NCBI GenBank assembly: GCA_040384625.1 | Contig: JAZKIW010000015.1 | Coordinates: 25,720-89,719, forward strand | Origin: CADEEN01 sp040384625 | GTDB taxonomy: Bacteria > Pseudomonadota > Gammaproteobacteria > Burkholderiales > Burkholderiaceae_C | Direction: 5' to 3' | DNA length: 64,000 bases | Shown here: positions 8,646 to 16,453 of the stretch, in pieces | Layout of the letters: every line of letters begins with the position of its first letter | How positions within the stretch are numbered: position 1 is the first letter of the stretch | Notes under the pieces: model-generated | Told to the model about the DNA's origin: nothing | Database searches by the model: none | Seen by the model: only the letters and a program-made list of their open reading frames with translations | Translations under genes and position numbers: made by a program

Positions 8646-9630
8646 CGCCGGGCTCCTTGGCGAGCCTGGCACCGAACAGGCGTTCGCGCAGCTGAGCGCT
8701 CACGCCGACCAGCCCCCACGGCAGCAGGGCCACGCTGGCGATGATCGTCAGCCCGAGCCCGAGGTGCCAGTGCTTGGCGAAGTTGCCGAAGATCGCTTCG
8801 CTCTGGAAGAATTCCTGCAGCAAGGCGAAGGCGAAGGCACCGATCAGCGCGCCGCGCAGATGGCCCAGGCCACCGAGGATGATCATGATCAGCACGGCGC
8901 CCGACAGGTGCCAGCCGAGCAGCTCCGGATTCACGGCCCCGTCCTTGACCGCGAACAGGAAGCCTGCCAGGCCGGCGATGCCGCCCGAGATCGTGAATGC
9001 AGCGAGCTTGTAGGGGTAGGTCGAGAAGCCCGTCGCGCGCATGCGCTGCTCGTTGGCCTTGATGCCGGCCAGTGCACGGCCAAAGCGCGAGCGCAGCAAC
9101 ACGGCGAGGAAGCCGAACACCAGGGCCAGGCAGGCGAGGGTGAAGGCGTAGAGCACGAGCGGCTTGTCGAGCTCGATCAGGGCGCCGAGCACCGGCTTGG
9201 CGTTCAGGTAGATGCCGTCGGTGCCGCCCCCCAGCGGCGTGTCGTGCACCACGTAGTAGGCCATCTGTGCGAAGGCCAGCGTGACCATGATGAAGTAGAC
9301 CCCCTTGGTGCGCAGCGACAGCGCGCCGACGACCAGCGCATAAGCGGCCGCCGCCATCACGCACACGGGCAGCAACCAGGCGAGAGACGCCGACTCACTC
9401 TGCGGCGACAGCAGCACGGTGGCATAGGCGCCAATGCCGAAGAACGCCGCCTGGCCGAAGCACACCAGGCCGGTGCTGCCAACCAGCAGTTCGAGGCTGA
9501 GCGCGAACACCGCGTAGACCATGATCTTGGTCACCAGGTCGACGCCGAACTTGCCGGCGATAAACGGGTACAGCGCCAACGCAGCAAAGGCCAGGATGAC
9601 GAAGACGAGCTTGCTCTTGTCGCCGCTCAT
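8638..9630 (-). CDS. livM: LivM-type ABC permease
   Basis: 330 residues with eight to ten hydrophobic segments and the LivM signatures GLVCFGQAAFFGIGAY and SLRTKGVYFIMVTLAFAQM. The ATG at 9630 (MSGDKSK) is preferred; the frame also has an earlier start codon at 9648. It sits downstream of livH, separated by a 124-bp spacer that contains a repeat-like sequence, and overlaps livG. It would form the heterodimeric inner-membrane channel with LivH. Confidence 0.92.
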   Translation of the reverse strand: MSGDKSKLVFVILAFAALALYPFIAGKFGVDLVTKIMVYAVFALSLELLVGSTGLVCFGQAAFFGIGAYATVLLSPQSESASLAWLLPVCVMAAAAYALVVGALSLRTKGVYFIMVTLAFAQMAYYVVHDTPLGGGTDGIYLNAKPVLGALIELDKPLVLYAFTLACLALVFGFLAVLLRSRFGRALAGIKANEQRMRATGFSTYPYKLAAFTISGGIAGLAGFLFAVKDGAVNPELLGWHLSGAVLIMIILGGLGHLRGALIGAFAFALLQEFFQSEAIFGNFAKHWHLGLGLTIIASVALLPWGLVGVSAQLRERLFGARLAKEPGDA

Positions 9631-9754
9631 GAGCGCCCTTCCAAGCAAACGCCGCGCAACCGGCTCCGCCGGGCCGCTGGCGTTGCCCCAAGGCGCAGAA
9701 GGCGACTTCCAGGCGCCAGGGGGAGCAGCTCAGCCGCTTCAAAGTTGGTCATAC
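9631..9754 (-). repeat. Probable dispersed intergenic repeat between livH and livM
   Basis: This is the only long spacer in an operon whose other genes overlap. On the minus strand it contains GGGGCAACGCCAGC, then GGCCCGGCGGAGCCGG, then GGCGTTTGCTTGGAAGGGCG just before the livM start. Very similar GC-rich blocks recur between genes in many Comamonadaceae genomes, as far as I recall, and have hairpin potential (CCGGCnnnGCCGG type). It is transcribed with the operon. Repeat identity is inferred, since no second copy is in this window. Confidence 0.5.
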
Positions 9755-10636
9755 TCATCCTGCCTTGAAGAGACCGTCCGGTCTCCACAGCAGGATCAGC
9801 GCCATCAGCACGTAGACCAGAACGCCGGCGGCCTGCGGCAGGAAGACCTTGCCGAAGGTGTCGACGATGCCGATCAGGATCGAGGCCAGCAGCGCGCCAC
9901 GAATCGAGCCGATGCCGCCGATGACGACGACGACGAAGCAGATGATCAGGACCGTGCTGCCCATGCCCGGGTAGACCGAGGACACCGGTGCGGCGACCAT
10001 CCCGGCGAGCACGGCGATCGCGACGCCGGCCGCGAACACCACGCGGTACAGGAACTTGATGTCGACGCCGAGCGACTGCACCATCTCGCGGTTCGTGCTG
10101 CCGGCGCGGATCATCATCCCCAGCCGGGTGCGCGTGAAAACGAAGTACATGCCGAGCGCGAGCGCCAGACACACGCCCGAGATGAAGAGGCGGTAGACCG
10201 GGTAGGTCATCATGTCGCCGAGCGGCAGCGTGCCGGCCAGCAGCGGGGGTGGCGCGACGCCGTGCACGTCGTCACCCACGATCAGGCTGCGCAGTTCCTC
10301 GAAGACCAGGATCAGGCCGTAGGTCATCAGCACCTGCTGCAGGTGCTCGCGCTCGTAGAGGAAGCTGAAGAAAGCCCACTCCAGCAAGTAGCCGAGCAGG
10401 ACCGCGAGAACCAAGCCCACCAGGAGCGTCGAGAAGAAGCCGCCGCCGAAGGTTGCGGCGACGAAGGGCGCCAGCGCATAGGCCATGTAGGCGCCGATCA
10501 TGTAGAAGCTGCCGTGCGCCAGATTGATGACACCCATGATGCCGAAGATCAGGGTCAGGCCCGAAGCGACCAGGAACAGCAGCAGACCGTACTGCAGCGC
10601 GTTCAGGCACTGGATCAGGAAGGTGGCGAGGGTCAT
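9755..10636 (-). CDS. livH: LivH-type ABC permease
   Basis: 293 residues, strongly hydrophobic, with the LivH signature GIMGVINLAHGSFYMIGAY near residue 35 and the C-terminal motif GGIGSIRGALLAS. It is the first transporter gene of the leftward benzoate operon; its ATG overlaps the stop of the preceding hydrolase (ATGA). It forms the permease pair with LivM. No periplasmic binding protein of the LivK type is encoded anywhere in the operon, so recognition of the solute must come from a distant gene or another protein. Confidence 0.93.
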   Translation of the reverse strand: MTLATFLIQCLNALQYGLLLFLVASGLTLIFGIMGVINLAHGSFYMIGAYMAYALAPFVAATFGGGFFSTLLVGLVLAVLLGYLLEWAFFSFLYEREHLQQVLMTYGLILVFEELRSLIVGDDVHGVAPPPLLAGTLPLGDMMTYPVYRLFISGVCLALALGMYFVFTRTRLGMMIRAGSTNREMVQSLGVDIKFLYRVVFAAGVAIAVLAGMVAAPVSSVYPGMGSTVLIICFVVVVIGGIGSIRGALLASILIGIVDTFGKVFLPQAAGVLVYVLMALILLWRPDGLFKAG

Positions 10637-11454
10637 CGGCGATCTTGTTGTTGGACGAACTCGGCGACGGCCTCGATCAATGCGTCCGGCTGGTCACGGT
10701 GCGGCGAGTGCCGGCAATCGGGCAGCTCGAGCAGCCGTGTCTGAGGCAGGCGCCGCGCGATGCCGTGGATCTGTTCGAGTGTGCCGTACTCGTCGTCCAG
10801 GCCCTGCACCGCCAGCAGGGGGCAGCGGATGGTCTCGAGCTCGTGTTCGATCGACCAAGCCTTGAAAGGCGGGTGCAACCAGATGTCGTTCCAGCCCCAG
10901 AAGGCTGAATCGGGGTCATCGTGGTGCTTGGACAGGCGCTCGCGCAGGTCGCCTTCCAGATAGGCATCGCGCGCCTGCGCGATGCTCGACACGGCGATGT
11001 CCTCGACCATGATGTGCGGGGCCAGCAGGACGGCGCCCGCGACGCGCGCGGGCCAGGCGGCGGCGTAGAGCAGGGCGATCGAGGCCCCGTCACTGTGGCC
11101 GAACAGCCAGAGCGGCTGATCGGCGCGATCGACGCCGAGCGCCGCCAGCAAAGCAGGCAACACTTCGTGGGCCTGGCGATGCAGAAAATCCACGCCCCAG
11201 GCTTCCTCGCCATCGCGCGGCGTCGAGCGGCCATAGCCGGGGCGCGAATACACCAGGCCACGGCAGCCCACCGCCGCGCACAGCTGGTCCGGAAAGTCCT
11301 TCCACAGCGAGAGCGAGCCCAGGCCTTCGTGCAGGAACACCATCAACGGCAAGTTCGGGTCGGGTGGACCGACCCAGCGGTGCTCGATGCGCACGGGCCG
11401 GTCGCACCACTGCAACTCGACGTGCGTGGCGCGCTGTTCTGCCGTCGGCGTCAT
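10633..11454 (-). CDS. Alpha/beta hydrolase in the benzoate operon
   Basis: 273 residues with the alpha/beta-hydrolase layout: oxyanion-region HEGLGS (near residue 42), nucleophile elbow GHSDG (Ser), acidic residue in GLDDEYG, and catalytic His in CRHSPHRDQP. Such enzymes cleave esters, lactones or thioesters. Hydrolases of this type are recurrent in box clusters and have been proposed as enol-lactonase or thioesterase safety valves, but no activity is proven to my knowledge. Both ends overlap neighbours by the ATGA pattern, so it is cotranslated with livH and the DUF5666-like gene. Confidence 0.85.
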   Translation of the reverse strand: MTPTAEQRATHVELQWCDRPVRIEHRWVGPPDPNLPLMVFLHEGLGSLSLWKDFPDQLCAAVGCRGLVYSRPGYGRSTPRDGEEAWGVDFLHRQAHEVLPALLAALGVDRADQPLWLFGHSDGASIALLYAAAWPARVAGAVLLAPHIMVEDIAVSSIAQARDAYLEGDLRERLSKHHDDPDSAFWGWNDIWLHPPFKAWSIEHELETIRCPLLAVQGLDDEYGTLEQIHGIARRLPQTRLLELPDCRHSPHRDQPDALIEAVAEFVQQQDRR

Positions 11455-12041
11455 TGCGTCGGCTTCACTCCGTTGGTGCTGACCTGCACGCGTGCAGCGG
11501 TCAGCTTGCCCTCGGCATCCCGTCGGGCGGCGATGAAGATGGTTTCGCCGGGCTTGATGTCGGCGCGCGTGCCTGGAACCGCCTGCGACATCGGTGTGCC
11601 GGCCGGCACCAGCACCTTCACGTTGCCGTCGCCGTGGTTGAGCATCAACTCGGTGCCATTGGTCGACACCATCTGGCCTTCGAGCGCGGCATTGGTCATC
11701 GTCGATTCCGGCTGCAGGTCGAAAACCGACAGGCCCAGGCGCGCCGTCGGCGGGATCGGTCGCACGTCGATGGCGACCAGCTGGCCGTCGCGCTTCACGG
11801 TGGTGACGCCGAGCACGGTGCCCGGCTTGGCATCGGCCAGCGTGAATGCCTTGGTGCCCGAGACGTTGACGTTCTCGGGCAGCGCCACCTCGACCGCCCT
11901 GCCTTCCCGTGTCGCGACGGCGATGGTCTTGCCGTCGAAGGCAGTGACGGCGCCACGGATGTTGCTGGTCTGTTGGGACCACGCGGCTGGCACGCTGCCG
12001 CAGAGCAGCGCAATCGAGAGCGAACGGATCAGGAGCTTCAT
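11451..12041 (-). CDS. Secreted protein with two DUF5666-like repeats
   Basis: 196 residues: signal peptide with cleavage after AAWSQ (MKLLIRSLSIALLCGSVPAAWS), then two similar small beta-domains. The first begins IRGAVTAFDGKTIAVAT and ends LVAIDVRPI; the second begins LEGQMVSTNGTELMLNHGDG and ends LTAARVQVS. This resembles duplicated DUF5666/OB-like modules. It is the second gene of the bclA operon, 38 bp after bclA, and overlaps the hydrolase. Function unknown. A periplasmic helper for solute capture is possible because the transporter lacks a binding protein, but these domains do not resemble LivK and no ligand site is visible. Confidence 0.75.
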   Translation of the reverse strand: MKLLIRSLSIALLCGSVPAAWSQQTSNIRGAVTAFDGKTIAVATREGRAVEVALPENVNVSGTKAFTLADAKPGTVLGVTTVKRDGQLVAIDVRPIPPTARLGLSVFDLQPESTMTNAALEGQMVSTNGTELMLNHGDGNVKVLVPAGTPMSQAVPGTRADIKPGETIFIAARRDAEGKLTAARVQVSTNGVKPTQ

Positions 12042-12078
12042 CGGGTGGGGCCTCGTCAATGTTGCAGCGTTTAAGGAA

Positions 12079-13662
12079 TCAGCCTGACTGTGCCTCACGT
12101 TCGCGCAACTTGAAACGCTGGATCTTCCCTGTCGCCGTCTTCGGCAGGTCGCTGACGAACTCGATCAGGCGCGGGTACTTGTAGGGCGCGAGCTTGTCCT
12201 TGACGAAGGCCTTCAACTCGGCCTCGCTGGCCTGCCCGCCCGGTGTCAGGACGACGAAGGCCTTGGTCTTGGTCAGGCCCTCGGCATCGGGCACGCCGAT
12301 CACCGCGGCCTCCAGCACGGCCGGGTGCTGAACCAGGGTGGCCTCGACCTCGAACGGCGAGACATAGATCCCGCTGACCTTGAGCATGTCGTCGCTGCGC
12401 CCGCTGTAGGTGTAGGTGCCGTCGGCGTTCTTGACGTATTTGTCGCCGCTCTTCGTCCAGCCGCCCTGGAAAGTGTCGCGCGACTTTTCGCGGTTGCCCC
12501 AGTACATCAGCGCGGCGGACGGGCCGTGGATGTAGAGGTCGCCCGTCTCGCCGTCCGCAACCGGCCGGCCGTCGTCACCTCGCAGCTCTATTTCGTAGCC
12601 GGGCACAGGCCAGCCAGTGGTGCCATAGCGCACCTCACCGGGACGGTTGGACAGGAAGATGTGCAGCATCTCGGTCGAGCCGATGCCGTCGACGATGTCG
12701 ACGCCGAAGTGCGCTGTGAAGCGCCTGCCGACGTCGGCAGGCAGGGCCTCGCCCGCGGACGAGACCAGGCGCAAGGCCACCTCGGCACGCGCCGGCAGGG
12801 CGGGGTGGGCGAGCATGCCGGCGAAGCCCGTCGGCGCGCCGAAGAAGGCCGTCGGCTTGACGCCGCCGACTTCACCGCGCAGGCGGCGAAAGCTCGCCTC
12901 GGGGGTCGGCCGCTCTGCCATCAGCAGCACCGTGGCGCCGACGCTGAGAGGGAAGCTCAACGCATTGCCCAGGCCATAAGCGAAGAACAGCTTCGCGGCC
13001 GAGAAGCAGACATCGTCTGCGCGCAAGCCCAGCACGCGGGTGCCGTACAGCTCGGCCGTCCAGTAGGCGTTGGCGTGCGAGTGCACGGTGCCCTTGGGGC
13101 GGCCGGTCGAGCCTGATGAATAGAGCCAGAACGCCGGGTCGTCGGCCTGGGTCGCGGCAGCTGTGGCCAGTGCTTCGTGAGCGCCGACGAAGGCTTCGAA
13201 CTCGACCTCGGCCGGGCCCAGCGGCGCGACGGGGCGCGAGACGACGACCTGGCGCACCTCGTGATCGGCCTTGGTCAGCGCCGTCGTCAAGGCCGGCAGC
13301 AGGGCGCCACTCACCAGCACGGCCTGCGCGCGCGAGTGCTCCAGCATGTAGGCATAGTCGTCGGCGGTCAGCAGGGTGTTGACGGCCACCGGCACCAGAC
13401 CAGCGAACAGCGCGCCGAGAAAACCCACCGGCCAGGGATTGCTGTCCTGCATCAGCAGCAGCACGCGCTCCTCACGACGCAAGCCGAGCGCGCGCAGCGC
13501 GGCGGCCATGCAGCGCACCTGCAGATCCAACTCGCCATAGCTCAGGATGCCCAGGTCGTCGATGAACGCGGCCTTCGTCGGGCGCCCGACATTGCGCTCG
13601 AGCAGGTGCTGCGCGAAGTTGAAGCGCGCCGGGGGTGGCGCAAGGTCCGTTGTCGAGGTCAT
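12079..13662 (-). CDS. bclA: Benzoate-CoA ligase
   Basis: 527 residues of the AMP-forming acyl-CoA synthetase family. It activates benzoate to benzoyl-CoA, the entry step of the box pathway. The P-loop-like motif is YSSGSTGRPKGTVHSH, the A8 hinge region YSGRSDDMLKVSGIYVSP, and the catalytic lysine lies in KTATGKIQRF (about K513). The length and N-terminus (RFNFAQHLLERNVGRPTKAAF) fit BclA/BadA-type ligases. The ATG at 13662 is used because the upstream codons lie in the promoter region. It is the first gene of the leftward operon, divergent from boxR, with a good promoter (TTGACA-17-TATCGT) and a candidate BoxR site. Confidence 0.95.
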   Translation of the reverse strand: MTSTTDLAPPPARFNFAQHLLERNVGRPTKAAFIDDLGILSYGELDLQVRCMAAALRALGLRREERVLLLMQDSNPWPVGFLGALFAGLVPVAVNTLLTADDYAYMLEHSRAQAVLVSGALLPALTTALTKADHEVRQVVVSRPVAPLGPAEVEFEAFVGAHEALATAAATQADDPAFWLYSSGSTGRPKGTVHSHANAYWTAELYGTRVLGLRADDVCFSAAKLFFAYGLGNALSFPLSVGATVLLMAERPTPEASFRRLRGEVGGVKPTAFFGAPTGFAGMLAHPALPARAEVALRLVSSAGEALPADVGRRFTAHFGVDIVDGIGSTEMLHIFLSNRPGEVRYGTTGWPVPGYEIELRGDDGRPVADGETGDLYIHGPSAALMYWGNREKSRDTFQGGWTKSGDKYVKNADGTYTYSGRSDDMLKVSGIYVSPFEVEATLVQHPAVLEAAVIGVPDAEGLTKTKAFVVLTPGGQASEAELKAFVKDKLAPYKYPRLIEFVSDLPKTATGKIQRFKLREREAQSG

Positions 13663-13693
13663 TCGAGTCTCCAGCGGGCACCGTGCAACTGGC

Positions 13694-13722
13694 TTGCGCA
13701 AGGACGGCGTATGAATTATTGT
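13694..13722 (+). promoter_or_regulatory. Candidate boxR promoter
   Basis: TTGCGC (13694-13699), a 17-bp spacer, and TATTGT (13717-13722) lie upstream of boxR; the putative RBS GGTGAG (13744-13749) sits 5 bp before the GTG start. The -35 is inside the palindrome TTGCGCAA, and one isolated TGCA (13684-13687) lies just upstream. Prediction from sequence only. Confidence 0.45.
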
Positions 13723-13732
13723 GCTCACTTGA

Positions 13733-13761
13733 ACGATAAAACTGGTGAGACACTGTGTCAA
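13733..13761 (-). promoter_or_regulatory. Candidate bclA operon promoter
   Basis: Reading leftward, consensus TTGACA (complement of 13756-13761) is followed by exactly 17 bp and TATCGT (complement of 13733-13738). This would give a start near 13726 and a leader of about 64 nt before the bclA ATG. The -35 overlaps the boxR start codon region, so the divergent genes share the same few bases. It abuts a TGCA-N6-TGCT element. Confidence 0.6.
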
Positions 13762-14729
13762 GCACTATATTGCATTCTACGCTTTCGCCCGACAGTCCCG
13801 AGGTCGACGCCGAACGCGACGCCGACGTCGAGGGCAAGCACCCGTTCCTGGTCTCACTGGGTGAGCGGGTGAGGGCCTTGCGATCCCGTCGCGGCATGAC
13901 CCGCAAGGCGGTGGCGCTGGCGGCCGACGTGTCGGAAAGGCATCTGGCGAACCTCGAATACGGCGTCGGCAATGCCTCCACCCTCGTGCTCTTGAACGTC
14001 GCAGCGGCACTGCAATGTTCGCTGGCCGAACTGCTCGGCGACGTGACCACATCGACGCCCGAGTGGCTGCTGATTCGGGAGTTGCTCGAGCACCGCGACG
14101 ACGCCACGCTGCGGCGCGTGCGCGTGGTGATCGGCGAGATGCTCGGCACCGGAGGTGCGAACGGCGAAGGGCGTGCCGCGCGCAGCCCCCGTGTCGCCTT
14201 GATCGGTCTGCGCGGTGCGGGCAAATCCACCCTTGGCCAGCGCCTGGCCGACGACCTCGGTTTCCCTTTCGTCGAGCTGAGCCGAGAGATTGAGAAGTTC
14301 GCCGGCTGCAGCGTGGCCGAGATCCAGGCCCTGTACGGCGTCAACGCCTACCGTCGCTACGAACGACGGGCGCTCGAGGAGGCGATCCAGATCTACCCGG
14401 AGGCGGTGATCGCCACCCCCGGCGGCATCGTGTCCGATGCCGCCACCTTCAACCTCTTGCTGGCGCACTGCAGCACGGTCTGGTTGCAGGCGCAACCCGA
14501 AGATCACATGCGGCGCGTCATTGCCCAAGGCGATCTAAGGCCGATGGGGGCGAGCAAGGAGGCGATGGAAGACCTGAAGGGCATCCTGGCCGGCCGTGCA
14601 GCCTTCTACTCGAAGGCCGACCTGCGCCTGGACACCAGCGCGGCCACGCTGGAGCCCACCTTCCAGGCCCTGCGGACCCTCGTGAGGCGCAGCTTGAGCC
14701 TTCCCCTGACGGATCAGAAAGTGCAGTAA
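13755..14729 (+). CDS. boxR: BoxR: XRE-type repressor with a shikimate-kinase-like benzoyl-CoA sensor domain
   Basis: 324 residues in two domains. Residues about 30-95 form an XRE helix-turn-helix (LGERVRALRSRRGMTRKAVA...SERHLANLEYG); residues about 140-310 resemble shikimate kinase, with P-loop GLRGAGKSTLG and the partner motif ATPGGIVSD. This is the architecture of BzdR/BoxR, in which the kinase-like domain binds benzoyl-CoA and relieves repression. The GTG at 13755 has GGTGAG 5 bp upstream; no ATG precedes the HTH. It is divergent from bclA and 59 bp before boxC, so it can control both operons and itself. Confidence 0.94.
   Translation: MSSTILHSTLSPDSPEVDAERDADVEGKHPFLVSLGERVRALRSRRGMTRKAVALAADVSERHLANLEYGVGNASTLVLLNVAAALQCSLAELLGDVTTSTPEWLLIRELLEHRDDATLRRVRVVIGEMLGTGGANGEGRAARSPRVALIGLRGAGKSTLGQRLADDLGFPFVELSREIEKFAGCSVAEIQALYGVNAYRRYERRALEEAIQIYPEAVIATPGGIVSDAATFNLLLAHCSTVWLQAQPEDHMRRVIAQGDLRPMGASKEAMEDLKGILAGRAAFYSKADLRLDTSAATLEPTFQALRTLVRRSLSLPLTDQKVQ
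13761..13774 (-). promoter_or_regulatory. Candidate BoxR operator at the bclA promoter
   Basis: On the minus strand the sequence is TGCAATATAGTGCT, a TGCA-N6-TGCT element sharing a base with the -35 box. It matches the first element upstream of boxC (TGCAGTAAAGTGCT) at 12 of 14 positions. TGCA direct repeats with this spacing are the known recognition pattern of the related BzdR/BoxR repressors. It lies in the first codons of boxR. Confidence 0.6.
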
Positions 14730-14773
14730 AGTGCTTTTATTCGAGCGGAATATGCAGTATGATGCATTTATTG
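14722..14773 (+). promoter_or_regulatory. boxC promoter with two phased BoxR-type operators
   Basis: Two copies of an imperfect 21-bp repeat (16 of 21 positions identical) start at 14722 and 14753. The first opens TGCAGTAAAGTGC and the second TGCAGTATGATGC, both continuing into TTTATT. Each contains TGCA-N6-TGCW, and the copies are 31 bp apart, close to three helical turns. A -10 hexamer TATGAT (14758-14763) is embedded in the second copy; TTTTAT (14735-14740) is the weak -35. A repressor bound here would block RNA polymerase. The first copy overlaps the boxR stop. Confidence 0.7.
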
Positions 14774-14788
14774 CCCAGAGGAGCACCT

Positions 14789-16444
14789 ATGAGCCCAGCC
14801 CGTGTCGACTATCAGACCCATCCCTCGCATTACAAGCACTGGAAGCTCAAGTTCGAAGGCCCCGTGGCGACGCTGGCCGCCGACTTCGACGAGAACGCCG
14901 GCCTGCGCCCCGGCTACAAGCTCAAGCTCAACAGCTACGACCTCGGCGTCGACATCGAACTGAACGACGCGGTCAACCGCATCCGCTTCGAGCACCCCGA
15001 GGTGCGCACGGTGGTGCTGACCAGCGCCAAGGATAAGGTGTTCTGCTCGGGCGCCAACATCTTCATGCTCGGCGTCTCGAGCCATGCCTGGAAAGTCAAC
15101 TTCTGCAAGTTCACCAACGAGACGCGCAACGGACTCGAGGATTCGTCGAAGCACAGCGGCCTGAAGTTCCTGGCCGCCGTCAACGGTGCCTGTGCCGGAG
15201 GAGGCTACGAGGTAGCCCTGGCCTGCGACGAGATCATCCTGGTCGACGACCGCTCCAGCGCGGTGAGCCTGCCTGAAGTGCCGCTGCTCGGGGTGCTGCC
15301 CGGCACCGGCGGCCTGACCCGCGTCACCGACAAGCGGCACGTACGTCATGACCTGGCCGACCTGTTCTGCACCAGCGTCGAAGGCGTGCGTGGGCAGAAG
15401 GCCAAGGACTGGCGCCTGGTCGACGACATCGCCAAGCCGCAGGGCTTTGCGCAGAAGGTCCAGGAGCGCGCGTTGCAGCTCGCCGAAAAGAGCGACCGGC
15501 CCGCGAGCGCCAGAGGGGTGGCGCTGACGCCCATCGCTTGCTCGATCGAAGACAACGCGCTGCGCTACCCGAACGTCACGGTCGAGATCGACCGCAGCAA
15601 GCGCACCGCGACCTGGACGGTCAAGGCGCCGACCGGGGCGCAGCCGCGCGACATCGCCGACATCGAAATGGCCGGTGCCGCCTGGTACCCGCTCGCGATG
15701 GCGCGCGAACTCGAAGACGCGATCCTGTCGATGCGCACCAACGAACTCGACATCGGCCTGTGGCTCATCAAGACCGAGGGCGACACGGCCGACGTGCTGG
15801 CGATGGACGAGACCCTGCAACGGCACAAGAAGCACTGGCTGGTGCGCGAAACGATTGGCCTGCTGCGCCGCACGTTCAGCCGGTTGGACGTGTCATCACG
15901 CAGCCTGTTCGCGCTGATCGAGCCGGGTTCGTGCTTCGCCGGCACCTTCCTTGAGTTGGCGTTGGCCTGCGACCGCAGCTACATGCTCGCGCTGCCCGAC
16001 GATCCGGCGCGCGCGCCCAAGATCAGCGTCGTCGAGGCCAACTTCACGCTCTATCCGATGGTCACCAACCAGAGCCGGCTCGCGCGCCGCTTCTACGACG
16101 AAGAGACAGCCATCGATGCGTTGCGGCTGCAAGAGGGCCAGGCCCTCGACGCTGATGCAGCCTTCGCGCTCGGCTTGGTGACTGCCAACCCCGACGACAT
16201 CGACTGGGCCGACGAAGTGCGCATCGCGATCGAGGAGCGCGTCTCGATGTCGCCCGATGCGCTGACGGGCATGGAAGCCAACTTGCGCTTCAACGGCCCC
16301 GAGAACATGTTCACGCGCGTCTTCGGCCGCCTCACCGCCTGGCAGAACTGGATCTTCCAGCGCCCCAACGCCGTGGGTGAGAAGGGGGCGTTGAAGGTCT
16401 ATGGCAAGGGCGAGAAGGCCGCGTTCGACTGGAATCGGGTTTAG
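14789..16444 (+). CDS. boxC: BoxC: 2,3-epoxybenzoyl-CoA dihydrolase
   Basis: 551 residues, a double-length crotonase-like enzyme. BoxC hydrolytically opens 2,3-epoxybenzoyl-CoA, releasing formate and 3,4-didehydroadipyl-CoA semialdehyde. The N-terminal crotonase part has the oxyanion-hole region VFCSGANIFML and NGACAGGGYEVALACDEI; a second crotonase-like part contains EPGSCFAGTFLELALACDRSY. The start is the ATG at 14789, preceded by AGAGGAG 5 bp upstream, rather than the in-frame ATG at 14759 inside the operator. It is the first structural gene of the rightward operon. Confidence 0.96.
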   Translation: MSPARVDYQTHPSHYKHWKLKFEGPVATLAADFDENAGLRPGYKLKLNSYDLGVDIELNDAVNRIRFEHPEVRTVVLTSAKDKVFCSGANIFMLGVSSHAWKVNFCKFTNETRNGLEDSSKHSGLKFLAAVNGACAGGGYEVALACDEIILVDDRSSAVSLPEVPLLGVLPGTGGLTRVTDKRHVRHDLADLFCTSVEGVRGQKAKDWRLVDDIAKPQGFAQKVQERALQLAEKSDRPASARGVALTPIACSIEDNALRYPNVTVEIDRSKRTATWTVKAPTGAQPRDIADIEMAGAAWYPLAMARELEDAILSMRTNELDIGLWLIKTEGDTADVLAMDETLQRHKKHWLVRETIGLLRRTFSRLDVSSRSLFALIEPGSCFAGTFLELALACDRSYMLALPDDPARAPKISVVEANFTLYPMVTNQSRLARRFYDEETAIDALRLQEGQALDADAAFALGLVTANPDDIDWADEVRIAIEERVSMSPDALTGMEANLRFNGPENMFTRVFGRLTAWQNWIFQRPNAVGEKGALKVYGKGEKAAFDWNRV

Positions 16445-16453
16445 GAACACATC

